From Collinsella aerofaciens (lineage in GTDB: Bacteria > Actinomycetota > Coriobacteriia > Coriobacteriales > Coriobacteriaceae), in assembly GCF_001404695.1 (NCBI RefSeq), contig NZ_CZAQ01000009.1, positions 1 to 64,000 on the forward strand: a DNA stretch of 64,000 bases, written 5' to 3'. Below the pieces are notes generated by a model that was not told the origin of the DNA, ran no database searches, and saw nothing but the letters and a program-made list of their open reading frames with translations. Both the position numbers and the translations under genes were made by a program. The first letter of the stretch is position 1. Every line of letters starts with the position of its first letter. Of this stretch, positions 54,777 through 64,000 are shown piece after piece.

Positions 54777-57353
54777 TTACTTGACCACCAGGTTGACCAG
54801 CTTGCCGGGCACGCAGATAGCCTTGACGACCGTCTTGCCCTCGAGCCACTTGGCGACGGCTTCCTCAGCGGAAGCCTGCATTTCCTCGTTGGAGGCATCG
54901 CGGGCCACGTCGATGCGGCCACGGACCTTGCCGAGTACCTGGACGACGATCTGCACCGTGTCCTCGACGGACTCGGCCAGGTCGAACTCGGGCCAGGCGG
55001 CGGTGTAGGCGTTGCCCTCGCAGCCGAGTGCCTCGTGCCACAGCTCGTCAGCCCAGAACGGGCAGATGGGCGCCAGGACGCTCACGATGTCCTTGGCCAC
55101 GCCGTAGCACAGGGCCTTGTCGCGGTCAGCACCCTCGGTGGCGTTGAGGTAGGCGCTCGCCGCGTTGACGAGCTCCATGACGGCCGAGATCGCGGTGTTG
55201 AACTGGCCGCGATCGAAGTCCTCGGTGCATTTGGCAATGGTGCGGTGACGCTCGCGGTAGAGCTTCATCGCGGTCTCGTCGAGCACGGACTTGTCGAAGG
55301 CCACGTTGGCGTCACCCGACTGGACGAGCTGCCACACGATACGCCAAGCGCGCTTGATGAAGCGGTTGGCGCCCTCGACGGCCTTGGGATCCCAGTCGAA
55401 GTCCTTCTCGGGCGGGGCGATAAACAGGATCGCCAGACGCATGGTGTCGGCGCCGTAGGGCTCGATAACCGAGCTCGGGGGCACGACGTTGCCCTTGGAC
55501 TTGGACATGGTGTCGCCGTTCTCGTCCTTGACCATACCCTGGCACAGCAGGTTGGTGAAGGGCTCATCCACGCTCAGCAGGCCCAGGTCGCGCAGCGCCT
55601 TGGTAAAGAAGCGGCTGTAGAGCAGGTGCAGAATGGCGTGCTCAATGCCACCGATGTAGTTATCGACGGGCATCCAACGGTCTGCCGCCTCGCGGGAGAA
55701 AGGCAGCTCGGTGTTGTGCGGGTCGGTATAGCGCAGGTAATACCAGCTGGAGCAGGTGAAGGTGTCCATGGTATCGGTCTCGCGCTTGGCCGGGCGACCG
55801 CAGACCGGGCAGGTGGTCTCGTAGAAATCCTTGCACTCGGCGAGGGTCTCGCCGGCGCCCAAGTCCAGGTTCTCGGGCAGCGTCACAGGCAGCTGATCCT
55901 CGGGCACGGGCACAATGCCGCAGTGCTCGCAGTGGATGGCCGGGATGGGGTTGCCCCAATAGCGCTGGCGGCTGATGAGCCAGTCGCGCAGGCGGAACTC
56001 GACCTTGCGACGGCCGCAGCCCATGGCCTCGAGGTCGGCCACGATGGCAGCCTCGCCCTCGGAGTGCTTACCGCCGCGCATGCCGGTGTACTTGCCGGAC
56101 TGGACCAGCGTGCCCTCGGCAGCGTGGGCGCAATCCCAGTCGACGGTCTCGGCATGGAAGGTATCGATGGTCTCGCCGCTGGCCTCGACGGCAGCGCGAT
56201 CGTCATCGTCCAGGATGATCGGTACGATCGGCAGGTCGTACTTGCGGGCAAACTCAAAGTCGCGCTGGTCACCGCAGGGAACGGCCATGACGGCACCGGT
56301 GCCGTAGTCGGCAACGACATAATCGGCAACCCACACGGGGACCTTCTCGCCGTTGACGGGATTCACCACGTAGCGGCCGGTAAAGGCACCGTGCTTCTCG
56401 AGGGTGCCCTGGGCACGCTCGACGGCAGAGATATGCTTGGAGTCCTCGACGATCTTGGTCACTGCCTCCTCGTACTCCGTGCCCTCGACGAGCTCGTGCA
56501 GACGAGCGTACTCGGGAGCAAGGACAAAGAAGGAGACGCCAAAGAGCGTATCGGCACGCGTGGTGAAGACGGTGATCTTGCCCTCGTCGCCCTCGATGGG
56601 CTCGCCATCCTGGTCGCACAGGGTAAAGTCGACCTCGGCGCCCTCTGAGCGACCGATCCAGTTGGCCTGCATCTGCTTGACGCGCTCGGGCCAGCCGGGG
56701 AGCTTCTCCAGGTCGTCGAGCAACTCCTGGGAGTACTCGGTGATCTTGAAGTACCACTGCTCAAGGTCGCGCTTCTCGGGCTCGGTGCCGCAGCGCCAGC
56801 ACTTGCCCTCGGTGACCTGCTCGTTGGCCAGAACGGTCTTGCAGGTGGGACACCAGTTGACCGGGTTCTTCTTGCGGTAGACCAGACCCTTTTCCCACAG
56901 CTTCTCAAAGATCCACTGACCCCAGCGGTAGTAGTCGGGGCTGCAGGTCTTGACCATGCGATCCAGATCGTAGGAGAAGCCCATGCGCTTCATCGTGGCG
57001 AGCGCCTGGTCCATGTTCTTGTACGTCCAAGCGGCAGCCTGCGTATTGTGCTTGATGGCGGCGTTCTCGGCAGGCAGACCAAAGGCGTCAAAGCCGATGG
57101 GATGCAGCACGTCGTAGCCGCGCATGCGGGCCTGACGGGCCATGGCATCGCCAATGGTATAGTTGCGAGCGTGACCCATGTGCAGGTCGCCCGACGGATA
57201 CGGGAACATCTCGAGCACGTACTTCTTGGGCTTACTGTCGTCGGTGTCGACGGCAAAGAGGTTGGAGTCCTCCCAGGCCTTCATCCACTTGGACTCAATG
57301 GCCTGCGCGTCGTAGGCAGGGATCTCGTCCTTATGATCTGTGCAATCGCACAT
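54777..57353 (-). CDS. leuS: Leucyl-tRNA synthetase
   Basis: 858 residues. Class I motifs HMGH (58-61, in [16 protein letters not shown]) and [10 protein letters not shown] (KMSKS with Thr for Lys), a zinc domain ([13 protein letters not shown] and CWRCG) and a large CP1 editing domain ([19 protein letters not shown]). It charges tRNA-Leu. AAAGGAG lies six bases before the ATG. Upstream is a 123-bp inverted repeat rather than a recognisable T-box, so its control differs from ileS. Confidence 0.97.
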   Translation of the reverse strand: MCDCTDHKDEIPAYDAQAIESKWMKAWEDSNLFAVDTDDSKPKKYVLEMFPYPSGDLHMGHARNYTIGDAMARQARMRGYDVLHPIGFDAFGLPAENAAIKHNTQAAAWTYKNMDQALATMKRMGFSYDLDRMVKTCSPDYYRWGQWIFEKLWEKGLVYRKKNPVNWCPTCKTVLANEQVTEGKCWRCGTEPEKRDLEQWYFKITEYSQELLDDLEKLPGWPERVKQMQANWIGRSEGAEVDFTLCDQDGEPIEGDEGKITVFTTRADTLFGVSFFVLAPEYARLHELVEGTEYEEAVTKIVEDSKHISAVERAQGTLEKHGAFTGRYVVNPVNGEKVPVWVADYVVADYGTGAVMAVPCGDQRDFEFARKYDLPIVPIILDDDDRAAVEASGETIDTFHAETVDWDCAHAAEGTLVQSGKYTGMRGGKHSEGEAAIVADLEAMGCGRRKVEFRLRDWLISRQRYWGNPIPAIHCEHCGIVPVPEDQLPVTLPENLDLGAGETLAECKDFYETTCPVCGRPAKRETDTMDTFTCSSWYYLRYTDPHNTELPFSREAADRWMPVDNYIGGIEHAILHLLYSRFFTKALRDLGLLSVDEPFTNLLCQGMVKDENGDTMSKSKGNVVPPSSVIEPYGADTMRLAILFIAPPEKDFDWDPKAVEGANRFIKRAWRIVWQLVQSGDANVAFDKSVLDETAMKLYRERHRTIAKCTEDFDRGQFNTAISAVMELVNAASAYLNATEGADRDKALCYGVAKDIVSVLAPICPFWADELWHEALGCEGNAYTAAWPEFDLAESVEDTVQIVVQVLGKVRGRIDVARDASNEEMQASAEEAVAKWLEGKTVVKAICVPGKLVNLVVK

Positions 57354-57374
57354 ATCAGCTCCTTTAATCTTAGC

Positions 57375-57497
57375 TAGGGTCGGTCGGCTTGGCTTTATTC
57401 GCTACTGCGAACAGTCCTGCGCAAGACGAAGAGCACATTTAGTGCTCTTCTTTGCGTGCGGAACTTGTAGCGAACAAAGCCAAGCCGACCGACCCTA
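57375..57497. repeat. 123-bp inverted repeat in the leuS leader
   Basis: Arms 57375-57405 and 57467-57497 (31 bases each) pair with a single mismatch. The interior carries a second 9-bp perfect hairpin (GAAGAGCAC at 57428-57436 with 57442-57450). No coding frame. The proximal arm ends about 10 bases from the leuS ribosome binding site. It may be a small MITE-like element or a regulatory leader. Confidence 0.85.
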
Positions 57498-57530
57498 AGG
57501 TTAACTTGACTGATGATAGCAAATACGACA

Positions 57531-57563
57531 AGCGAGATGCCTGCGACTTGCAGGCATCTCGCT
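57531..57563. terminator. guaB-side terminator
   Basis: A 14-bp perfect stem (AGCGAGATGCCTGC at 57531-57544, complement 57550-57563), five-base loop; TTTATCT follows on the plus side. It separates the guaB and leuS transcripts. Confidence 0.82.
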
Positions 57564-57622
57564 TTATCTAAATAACGTGGTTGTGAATCAACCGCTAATT
57601 GTTACCCGCCCAAATATGGTCG

Positions 57623-57722
57623 GGTTTTCCAAGTGCCGCAGATTGCCGTGAAAGAGGAGCGACGCGTACTTTGGTACGCGAGCGACGGTTTGGACGGCAA
57701 GGTGCGGTTCTTGGGAAAGCCG
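57623..57722. repeat. 100-base structured element abutting guaB
   Basis: Outer arms (TTTTCCAAG-TG-CCGCA side at 57623-57640; TGCGG-TT-CTTGGGAAA side at 57703-57722) and a middle stem (TTGCCGT/ACGGCAA) enclose an inner hairpin (GCGTAC-TTTG-GTACGC). It starts right after the guaB stop. Short frames through it are not convincing genes. Together with the preceding two elements it fills the 370-base leuS-guaB gap. Confidence 0.7.
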
Positions 57723-57723
57723 C

Positions 57724-59235
57724 TTATCGATAGGAAACGCTCTGCTGAGAATCCTTCACGACAACGTCGTGGGCTCCGCCTTCGACGATCGAGGTCGAGC
57801 TCACCAGGGTCAGGCGTGCCTTTTCCTGGAGCTCGGGAATCGAGAGGGCACCGCAGTTGCACATCGTGGACTTGACCTTGTAGAGCGTGCCGCCCACGCC
57901 GTCCTTAAGGGAGCCGGCGTAGGGAACGTAGGAGTCGACGCCCTCGACGAAGCTGAGCTTCGCGGCGCCGCCCAGGTCGTAGCGCTGCCAGTTGCGGGCA
58001 CGCGCAGAACCCTCGCCCCAGTACTCCTTCATGTACTGGCCGTTGACGTTGACGCGCTCGGTCGGGCTCTCGTCAAAGCGAGCGAAGTAGCGGCCCAGCA
58101 TCATAAAGTCGGCACCCATGGCAAGGGCGAGAGTCATGTGGTAGTCGTAGACGATGCCACCGTCGGAGCACACGGGCACGTAGACGCCGGTCTCCTCGTA
58201 GTACTCGTCGCGAGCGCGGCAGACGTCGATCAGCGCGGTGGCCTGGCCACGGCCGATGCCCTTAGTCTCGCGGGTAATGCAGATGGAACCGCCGCCGATA
58301 CCGACCTTGATGAAGTCGGCACCGCAGTCTGCCAGGAAGCGGAAGCCCTCGGCGTCGACGACGTTACCGGCACCGACCTTGACGTCCTCGCCGTAGTTGG
58401 CGCGGATCCACTCGATGGTGCGCTTCTGCCACTCGCTGAAGCCCTCGGAAGAGTCAATGCACAGGACGTCGGCACCGGCCTCGATGAGCAGCGGCACGCG
58501 CTCGGCATAGTCGCGGGTGTTGATACCGGCACCGACCATGTAGCGCTTATCACCGTCGAGCAGCTCGTTGGGGTTGGTCTTGTGGCTGTCGTAGTCCTTA
58601 CGGAAGACGATGCCCATCAGGTGATCGTTGTCGTCGACGATGGGCAGGGCGTTGAGCTTGTTGTCCCAGATGACGTCGTTGGCAACCTTGAGGCTGATGT
58701 TCTTGTCGCCCACGATGAGCTGCTCACGCGGGGTCATGAACTCGGAGACCTTCGTCTGGTGGTCATCGCGGCTGGGGCGATAGTCACGGCTGGTGACGAT
58801 GCCCAGGAGCTTACCCTTGGGAGTGCCGTCGTCGGTGACCGGCATGGTGGAGTGACCGGTCTTCTCCTTGAGCTCGATGACCTGCTCCATGGTCATGTCG
58901 GGGGTCAGTGTGGAATCGGACTGAACGAAGCCAGCCTTGTGATCCTTGACGGCCTTGACCATAGCGGCCTCGGACTCGGCGCTCTGGGAACCGTAAATGA
59001 AGGACAGGCCACCCTCGGTAGCGAGCGCGACACCCATGTCGACGCCCGAGACGGACTGCATGATGGCGGAAACCATGGGGATGTTCAGGGTGATTGCCGG
59101 CTTCTCACCGCGCTTAAAGCGGGTTAGCGGCGTCTTAAGAGAGACGTTGTTGGGGATGCACTGCGAGGACGAGTAGCCAGGGACCAGCAGATACTCCGAA
59201 AACGTGTGGGACTCACCGGGAAAGAACGTAGCCAT
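57724..59235 (-). CDS. guaB: IMP dehydrogenase
   Basis: 503 residues. The N-terminal barrel part has [13 protein letters not shown], a pair of CBS domains follows (about 95-215), and the catalytic loop [21 protein letters not shown] has the cysteine near residue 317. [32 protein letters not shown] binds the phosphate. The loop ([15 protein letters not shown]) differs from the common GPGSICTTR-GVGVPQ form but matches a subclass I recall from gut and some eukaryotic IMPDHs. It makes XMP for guanine nucleotide synthesis. Confidence 0.92.
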   Translation of the reverse strand: MATFFPGESHTFSEYLLVPGYSSSQCIPNNVSLKTPLTRFKRGEKPAITLNIPMVSAIMQSVSGVDMGVALATEGGLSFIYGSQSAESEAAMVKAVKDHKAGFVQSDSTLTPDMTMEQVIELKEKTGHSTMPVTDDGTPKGKLLGIVTSRDYRPSRDDHQTKVSEFMTPREQLIVGDKNISLKVANDVIWDNKLNALPIVDDNDHLMGIVFRKDYDSHKTNPNELLDGDKRYMVGAGINTRDYAERVPLLIEAGADVLCIDSSEGFSEWQKRTIEWIRANYGEDVKVGAGNVVDAEGFRFLADCGADFIKVGIGGGSICITRETKGIGRGQATALIDVCRARDEYYEETGVYVPVCSDGGIVYDYHMTLALAMGADFMMLGRYFARFDESPTERVNVNGQYMKEYWGEGSARARNWQRYDLGGAAKLSFVEGVDSYVPYAGSLKDGVGGTLYKVKSTMCNCGALSIPELQEKARLTLVSSTSIVEGGAHDVVVKDSQQSVSYR

Positions 59236-59428
59236 GTTTCTCCTTTTTCCATGCGACCGGTCGGCTGCAGGCCTCGTAGGACCCAGCCCAACCTTGGGCG
59301 CCCAATACTGGGGAAGTATCTTAACGCACTTTGACTGCTACAATGCATGATTTAAGAAGAGCACACGAGGGTTTGACGCAGGCTTTGCGTTTGCCCAGCA
59401 AACACTTTAGCGGGGAGACGTGGAGCAC

Positions 59429-59773
59429 ATGGAGTACAAGACGACGGCAAAGCTGGTCATTCAAGCGTGCGACAAGGATCTGCCGGGCGTCTTCGGCCAC
59501 GGCTGCGTCTTGCTGCTGCAAGGTATCGCCCGCGAGCACTCGCTCAACCGTGCCGCCAAGAGCATGGGCATGGCATATTCCAAGGCCTGGCGCATTGTGA
59601 ACGAGGCCGAAGGCCAGCTGGGCTGCAAGCTCATCGAGCGCGACGGCGCCCGCGGATCCACGCTCACCCCCGCCGGCGAGCGAGCCATAGCGGTCTACGA
59701 GGAGCTGCAGGCCGACATCAACAACGTCATTGCCTCCAAAGCCAACGACCTCATCGCCAGCATCAAAGAGTAG
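59429..59773 (+). CDS. ModE/LysR-like helix-turn-helix protein
   Basis: 114 residues: only the N-terminal winged helix of the ModE family (GHGCVLLLQGIAREHSLNRAAKSMGMAYSKAWRIVNEAEGQLGCKLIERDGARGSTLTPAGERAI), with no molybdate-binding domain. Short stand-alone ModE-like proteins often regulate molybdate or redox genes; no such genes are close. It is divergent from guaB and its 3' end overlaps the convergent PLP-fold gene by 11 bases. The start is uncertain: ATG at 59429 or GTG at 59420. Confidence 0.82.
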   Translation: MEYKTTAKLVIQACDKDLPGVFGHGCVLLLQGIAREHSLNRAAKSMGMAYSKAWRIVNEAEGQLGCKLIERDGARGSTLTPAGERAIAVYEELQADINNVIASKANDLIASIKE

Positions 59774-60767
59774 CTAATTGGCGGAGGGCGTTATCTAGGG
59801 TGGCGGCTACCGTCAAGGGGTCGTCGGTGCCGGCGAAGAGACGGATGGTGCCCCCCTGCTTGCCGCGTGGGGCCGAAAGGCGCGTCGTTGCGCCGCCGGC
59901 AGGCGATGTGCGAAACTCCCCCGGCAAAGCGTCGAACAGCTCTCCCGCGCTACGCTCGATAAGGTCAAATTCAACTGCCGGGCCAAAACCATGCTCGAGG
60001 ATTCCCGTTGCAACCGCATGGTCAGGATGCGAGCTCAGTCCGGGATAGCGCACGTTGCGCACCATCTCGTTGGCGACCAGATACTCGGCCAGCGCACGGG
60101 CGCGGTCGAAGTGTGCCTGCATGCGGGTATTGAGCGAGTCCAGCCCGCGCTCCAGCACACCGGCCTCGTCAGCAGGCAAATTAAGCTTTGCCAAGCCGCA
60201 GTCCTCAAACAGGGCATATGTGCACGCGGCGGCAGCATCCACACGATGGCGCTTAAGCTGCGAGCGCGCAACCGATACGGCAACCAACTTGCGTGAAGCA
60301 TCACCGGCGCACACGCGGTCGAGCGCCTCGAGGGACAGCGCAGCACCCAGACGCAGCGGATCGCAGCCAAAAGCCGACGCCACGGTGTTGTCCACAACCA
60401 GCAACGCATGGGCCTCACGCGCCGCCCGACCCAGCGCACGCAGATCGGGCACACACAGGCCAAAGCCGCCGATTGAGTTCACAAACCACCACAGGTGCGG
60501 CCCCTCGGCATCAAACGAAGCATCAAAGTTCTCGGACGCGGCGACAAACGCTGCAACCGACGGCTCACCCACCATAGCCACGTCGCAGGCATCAAAGCCG
60601 CTCGCAAACGTATCGGCAAAGTCATCGGCAAACGCGACCAGGCGGTCACCGGGACGCACAATTCCCAGCTGCGACAGAGCAACCGGCACATGCGGGCCCG
60701 CAAGCAACCGCGCCTCACGCGCGCCGGCCCTCAAAGCCCAAGTCTCTTCTAGCTGCTGCACATCCAC
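59763..60767 (-). CDS. Degenerate Cys/Met-metabolism PLP-fold protein
   Basis: 334 residues from the GTG at 60767 (AAGGGA nine bases upstream); a frame starting earlier reads into the terminator T-run. The fold of cystathionine gamma-synthases is recognisable: LLVVDNTVASAFGCDPLRLGA (the PLP-binding aspartate in VDNT is kept), and a C-terminal domain with RNVRYPGLSSHPDHAVA and GGTIRLFAGTDDP. But the Schiff-base lysine motif (SxTK, usually about ten residues after LGA) is replaced by SVAR after an insertion of about 14 residues. It may not be a PLP enzyme any more. It is transcribed after scrB but separated by a terminator. Confidence 0.72.
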   Translation of the reverse strand: MDVQQLEETWALRAGAREARLLAGPHVPVALSQLGIVRPGDRLVAFADDFADTFASGFDACDVAMVGEPSVAAFVAASENFDASFDAEGPHLWWFVNSIGGFGLCVPDLRALGRAAREAHALLVVDNTVASAFGCDPLRLGAALSLEALDRVCAGDASRKLVAVSVARSQLKRHRVDAAAACTYALFEDCGLAKLNLPADEAGVLERGLDSLNTRMQAHFDRARALAEYLVANEMVRNVRYPGLSSHPDHAVATGILEHGFGPAVEFDLIERSAGELFDALPGEFRTSPAGGATTRLSAPRGKQGGTIRLFAGTDDPLTVAATLDNALRQLATL

Positions 60768-60789
60768 ACGGCACCGTCCCTTCATAAAC

Positions 60790-60825
60790 AAAAACCCACG
60801 ATGCGGGTGTTCCCCGCATCGTGGG
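60790..60825 (-). terminator. scrB terminator
   Basis: A 13-bp perfect stem (CCCACGATGCGGG at 60795-60807, complement 60813-60825) followed by TTTTTG on the minus strand. Confidence 0.9.
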
Positions 60826-60863
60826 CAACGGCTGCAGTATAGCGCCGATATGCGACGAATCGC

Positions 60864-62405
60864 CTAGATGCTGAGCGCATGATAGTTCACGCTCGCACCC
60901 GGAGCGTCAACGGACACGCCATAGGCCTCGGGATAGATGCGCGTCGAAAACACGAGTGCGCCATCGTTCACAAACACCTCGACCGACGAAACATCGCCAA
61001 CAATGCGCACGTTACGAACCTCGTCGACGGGCTCCCAACGCACGGTGCGACCGCAGCCGGCAGAAGCGCGGCTCTCATCGGTAAATCGCATCTCAAAGCG
61101 CGCGGGCAGCTCGCCCTCGGCGGGCACAAACGCCAGCTGCAGCTCGCCATCAACGGTCGCGGTAAATGCGCCGTCGATACCGCTAGAAATAACGTCAAAG
61201 CAGGTATCGCCGGCAACCTCCAACGAGCCCTCCCCCACACGCACCGAGGCATAATGGCGCTCGATCTCACGCGCCGGTTGCTGCAGCACCACGCCGCCGG
61301 CACCGGCTGTAAGCTCACGCGGCACCGTCATGCAGTGCTGCCAGCCGCACACCACGGTGGGTGCGTTGCCATAGGTCGGTTCATCGGGCATGCCCATCCA
61401 GCCGATCAGAATGTGGCGACCGTCCTCGGCCGTGAACTCCTGCGGAGCATAGAAGTCAAAACCGGCGTCCCACAGGCGGAATTCGCCCGGCTCATAGGTA
61501 CCGTCACCACCGGTAATGTCGCCCGTTACAGGCATGTAGCCAGCAGCGTATACGTTGCCGCGGTCCCAACGACCGCCCTCGAGCCCCTGAGGAGAGAAGG
61601 ACAGGAACTTCACCGGCACACCGTCATCGGCCTTAAGCTCAAGATACCCCGGGCACTCCCACATAAAGCCAAAACGCTCGGGCGTAGACACACGGGTCTC
61701 GAGCTCCCAGCTCAGCATATCGGCCGAGCCATACACCAGGATCTCGCCCACATCGCGCCCGGCACCCTCGCCGTGCATCGCACAAAAACGGCTCTCGACA
61801 TGCGGCCCATCCACGCGACGACGGGCGCCCAGCACCATGTGATAACGCCCGTCCGCGTCACGCCATACCTTGGGATCGCGCACATGGCAGGTCAAATCCT
61901 CGGGATAATCATCGGACGCCAGCACCACGCGCTTTTGGCTGAACTCCCGACCGGCAAGGCCATCAACGCTCTCGACATAAACAGTATCGGCGCGGCGGCC
62001 GGTATTGACGTAGTCGTACGTCCCGTCCGCATCGGATAGCTTCACGTTGCCTGTGTACAGCACGCGAATGCGACCGTCCTCGGCAAGCGCGGAGCCCGAA
62101 TACACGCCATGACAGTCGAACGGCTCGTCGGGAAGCAACGGCGCTCCAACATATTCCCACTTCATAAGGTCGCGGCTCGTCGCATGGCCCCAGACCTTAA
62201 CGCCACCCTCGACATCAAACGGCGCATACTGAAAATAGGCATGGAACACGCCGCCCGCCTGGCAAAGACCGTTGGGGTCGTTGAGCCAACCCGCCGGCGG
62301 CATAATGTGGAAGCGCTGGCCATACGCGCCATGACCGCACTCAGAGGCGGCGGCGTCAACAGCGGCGACCAGCTTTGCAAGGTCGCGACCAAGTGCATTA
62401 GACAT
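60864..62405 (-). CDS. scrB: Glycoside hydrolase family 32 (sucrose-6-phosphate hydrolase)
   Basis: 513 residues. GH32 catalytic motifs: WLNDPNG with nucleophile D43, RDPKVW with transition-state D177, and ECPGY with acid/base E250. The five-blade propeller is followed by the C-terminal beta-sandwich (from about residue 360). There is no signal peptide, so it is cytoplasmic; next to a sucrose PTS permease the likely substrate is sucrose-6-phosphate. Transcribed together with scrA 94 bases upstream. Confidence 0.94.
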   Translation of the reverse strand: MSNALGRDLAKLVAAVDAAASECGHGAYGQRFHIMPPAGWLNDPNGLCQAGGVFHAYFQYAPFDVEGGVKVWGHATSRDLMKWEYVGAPLLPDEPFDCHGVYSGSALAEDGRIRVLYTGNVKLSDADGTYDYVNTGRRADTVYVESVDGLAGREFSQKRVVLASDDYPEDLTCHVRDPKVWRDADGRYHMVLGARRRVDGPHVESRFCAMHGEGAGRDVGEILVYGSADMLSWELETRVSTPERFGFMWECPGYLELKADDGVPVKFLSFSPQGLEGGRWDRGNVYAAGYMPVTGDITGGDGTYEPGEFRLWDAGFDFYAPQEFTAEDGRHILIGWMGMPDEPTYGNAPTVVCGWQHCMTVPRELTAGAGGVVLQQPAREIERHYASVRVGEGSLEVAGDTCFDVISSGIDGAFTATVDGELQLAFVPAEGELPARFEMRFTDESRASAGCGRTVRWEPVDEVRNVRIVGDVSSVEVFVNDGALVFSTRIYPEAYGVSVDAPGASVNYHALSI

Positions 62406-62499
62406 ATCAAAGTCCTAACGGATCGAAAGTTACAAGGCGCCAGATGCGGGAAACACCCGCGAGCATACAGCCCGCGGGCATTCCCTCAATCAAAAGCTC

Positions 62500-63900
62500 T
62501 TAGGCCTGCTCGAAAGCCTTGGGCTCGTCCTTGTACAGGACAAACGAGACGCCAAAGGAAACCAGCGCGGCGACCGCGAACATGATCGCGTACTGCACGG
62601 GTTGGGCCAGGCACAGCAGGATACCGAAGATACCGGTGACGCCCGTGCCGGAAGCAGCAAGCGAGGTGAGCGCGCAGACCAGGGCACCGCAACCGCCGCC
62701 AATGCAGCCGGCGATGAAGGGCTTAAAGAAGCGCAGGTTCACACCAAAGATGGCCGGCTCGGTAATACCCATGAAGGCGGACAGAGCCGAAGGAAGCGCC
62801 AGGCCCTTGATCTTGGCATCGCGGGTTTTAAAGGCAACGGCGAGCGCTGCGCCACCCTGGGCGATATTGGCAGCGCTGGCAATGGGCAGCCAGTAGGTCA
62901 CACCGTACTGGGCGAGCTGGCCCAGGTCGATGGCGGTGTACATCTGGTGGATACCGGTAACGACCGTGGGGGCATAGAACAGACCGACGATAAAGGAACC
63001 GATGCCGAAGGGCAGGGTCAGCAGGGCCTGGATCAGACCGAGGATGGCGTTCTCGGCCCACACGAAGATGGGGCCGACGGCAACGAGCGTCACGAGCACG
63101 GTCACGAACACGGAGACAAGCGGGGTCACAAAGAGGTCGAACATCTCGGGAACGATCTTGTGCAGGCGCTTCTCGAGGAAGGCCAGAATGGCGCAGGCGA
63201 TGACGATGGGGATCACATGGCCCTGATAGCCGACCCACTCAAAGCTGTACACGCCGGGAATGACGGTGACCATGGTCTGAACGCTCTCGGAGGCAACCGT
63301 GTAAGCGCTCTGCAGCGAGGAGTTGATGAACGCACCGCCGACGACAGCGCCCAGATACGGGTTGGCGCCAAAGGCCTTAGCGGCGGAGTAGCCGATCAGG
63401 ATCTGCAGAATGCCAAAGGACGTGCCCGAGACCAGGTCGGCAATCTTGTAGATAAAGTTATTGGTATCGAGCGCGATAAAGCCGTTGGAGGCCATAAAAT
63501 TGAGGGCGCTCATAATGCCCAGCAGCAGGCCCGAAGCCACGATGGCGGGGATGATGGGGACAAAGACATCGCCGAGCACCTTAATGGCACGCATAAAGAT
63601 GTTCTGCTGCTGAGCCGCGGCCTCCTTGACCTCGGCCTTGGTGGCAGCCTCGACGCCGCTGAGCGCGATGAACTCCTCGTAGACCTTGTTGACGGTGCCG
63701 GTGCCAAAAATAATCTGGAGCTGGCCCTGGGCCTCAAAGACGCCCTTGGCGCCGTCGACGTTCTCGAGGGCCTCCTTGTTAACCTTAGTGTTATCGGCAA
63801 TCACCAGGCGCAGGCGCGTGGCGCAGTGCGCGGCCGAAACAACGTTGTCGGCGCCACCGATGTTGTCGAGCACCTCTTGGGCTGATTTGCGGTAGTCCAT
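62500..63900 (-). CDS. scrA: Sucrose-type PTS permease, EIIBC
   Basis: 466 residues from the ATG at 63900 (GGGAA four bases upstream). The EIIB domain has the phospho-cysteine C26 in SAAHCATRLRL (residues 1-90), a linker rich in Ala/Glu, and an EIIC domain with about ten membrane helices (110-460). There is no EIIA domain; a separate glucose-type EIIA is needed. It imports and phosphorylates sucrose (or a related disaccharide) for ScrB. Two LacI-type operators precede it. The exact sugar is inferred from the neighbour. Confidence 0.92.
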   Translation of the reverse strand: MDYRKSAQEVLDNIGGADNVVSAAHCATRLRLVIADNTKVNKEALENVDGAKGVFEAQGQLQIIFGTGTVNKVYEEFIALSGVEAATKAEVKEAAAQQQNIFMRAIKVLGDVFVPIIPAIVASGLLLGIMSALNFMASNGFIALDTNNFIYKIADLVSGTSFGILQILIGYSAAKAFGANPYLGAVVGGAFINSSLQSAYTVASESVQTMVTVIPGVYSFEWVGYQGHVIPIVIACAILAFLEKRLHKIVPEMFDLFVTPLVSVFVTVLVTLVAVGPIFVWAENAILGLIQALLTLPFGIGSFIVGLFYAPTVVTGIHQMYTAIDLGQLAQYGVTYWLPIASAANIAQGGAALAVAFKTRDAKIKGLALPSALSAFMGITEPAIFGVNLRFFKPFIAGCIGGGCGALVCALTSLAASGTGVTGIFGILLCLAQPVQYAIMFAVAALVSFGVSFVLYKDEPKAFEQA

Positions 63901-63956
63901 GACTTCCCTTTCCTCCAACGGGCGCATTTACACCCGGCCATCTTTGACACTTACAC

Positions 63957-63970
63957 TGTAATCGATTTCA
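63957..63970. promoter_or_regulatory. LacI/ScrR-type operator, proximal
   Basis: TGTAATCGATTTCA, a near-perfect palindrome around CG, 57 bases upstream of scrA. Confidence 0.75.
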
Positions 63971-63982
63971 GTTTCATATGTC

Positions 63983-63996
63983 TGCAATCGTTTTCA
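63983..63996. promoter_or_regulatory. LacI/ScrR-type operator, distal
   Basis: TGCAATCGTTTTCA, same half-site pattern (TGnAA...TTnCA) with its centre 26 bases from the proximal site. The paired arrangement suggests a dimer- or tetramer-binding ScrR-like repressor or CcpA-like control. Confidence 0.75.
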
Positions 63997-64000
63997 TAGT

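Noticed and set aside
54753-56648. Plus-strand 631-codon frame opposite leuS
   Set aside because: Antisense shadow of leuS with no recognisable domain.
57354-57600. T-box riboswitch for leuS
   Set aside because: No specifier loop, no GGTGG T-box sequence and no terminator followed by T-run on the minus strand; the structure is a plain inverted repeat.
57633-57875. 80-codon plus-strand ORF at the guaB end
   Set aside because: It runs through the hairpin element and then opposite guaB; no ribosome binding site.

Overview
The window looks like the chromosome of a Coriobacteriia gut actinobacterium, most probably Collinsella. The reasons are high G+C, heavy GC-ending codon use, the gene content (actinobacterial-type ileS T-box, tandem tRNA-Asn, scrA/scrB, tet(W)) and the family of dispersed hairpin elements. 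This genus call is an inference; no 16S gene is present. Nearly all genes lie on the minus strand.

Layout. 1-3.2 kb is an accessory block: a truncated zinc-ribbon transposase, a complete tet(W) tetracycline-resistance gene with its leader-attenuator, and a 5'-truncated kinase-like gene, all lower in G+C than the host. 3.2-12.5 kb is housekeeping: a four-gene translationally coupled sigma-factor operon (DUF948-like membrane protein, degenerate RsbW-like protein, SigB/F-type sigma factor, AI-2E family transporter), then rarA, dgt, a stand-alone prepilin peptidase, a GT2 glycosyltransferase, an RluA-family pseudouridine synthase and lspA. 12.7-15.9 kb is ileS with a T-box leader. 16-19.3 kb holds a glycerol-dehydrogenase-like gene followed by a mobile-element graveyard (low-GC S51 peptidase, IS3 transposase tail, serine-recombinase C-terminus) abutting a DUF523 gene. 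19.3-26.7 kb carries ftsH, cobO, a MATE exporter, a SpoU methyltransferase, folA-thyA and an unusual DUF134/NifX-like regulator with a His/Cys-rich tail.

26.8-41.7 kb is one long minus-strand conserved array: gls24-like, fakA, recG, rsmD, coaD, coiled-coil protein, DUF177, rpmF, plsX, acpP, rnc, smc, ftsY, ffh. Thus ribosome, membrane lipid, RNA processing, chromosome organisation and SRP genes are expressed together. 41.9-42.05 kb has two identical tRNA-Asn genes. 42.2-53.7 kb is the translation/transcription array rimP, nusA, infB, rbfA, nrnA, truB, ribF, dnaG, rpoD, headed by a promoter and an attenuator-like terminator. 54-64 kb contains a lipoprotein, leuS, guaB, a ModE-like HTH protein, a degenerate PLP-fold protein, and the sucrose pair scrB/scrA with two LacI-type operators.

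The points most worth following up are the rimP-leader attenuator, the zinc-finger-like tail on NusA (with no ylxR gene next to it), the DUF134-NifX-polyHis protein with palindromic operators, the RsbW-like protein that has lost ATP-binding residues, the PLP-family protein lacking its Schiff-base lysine, the 123-bp inverted repeat in the leuS leader, and the recurrent hairpin elements used as terminators.
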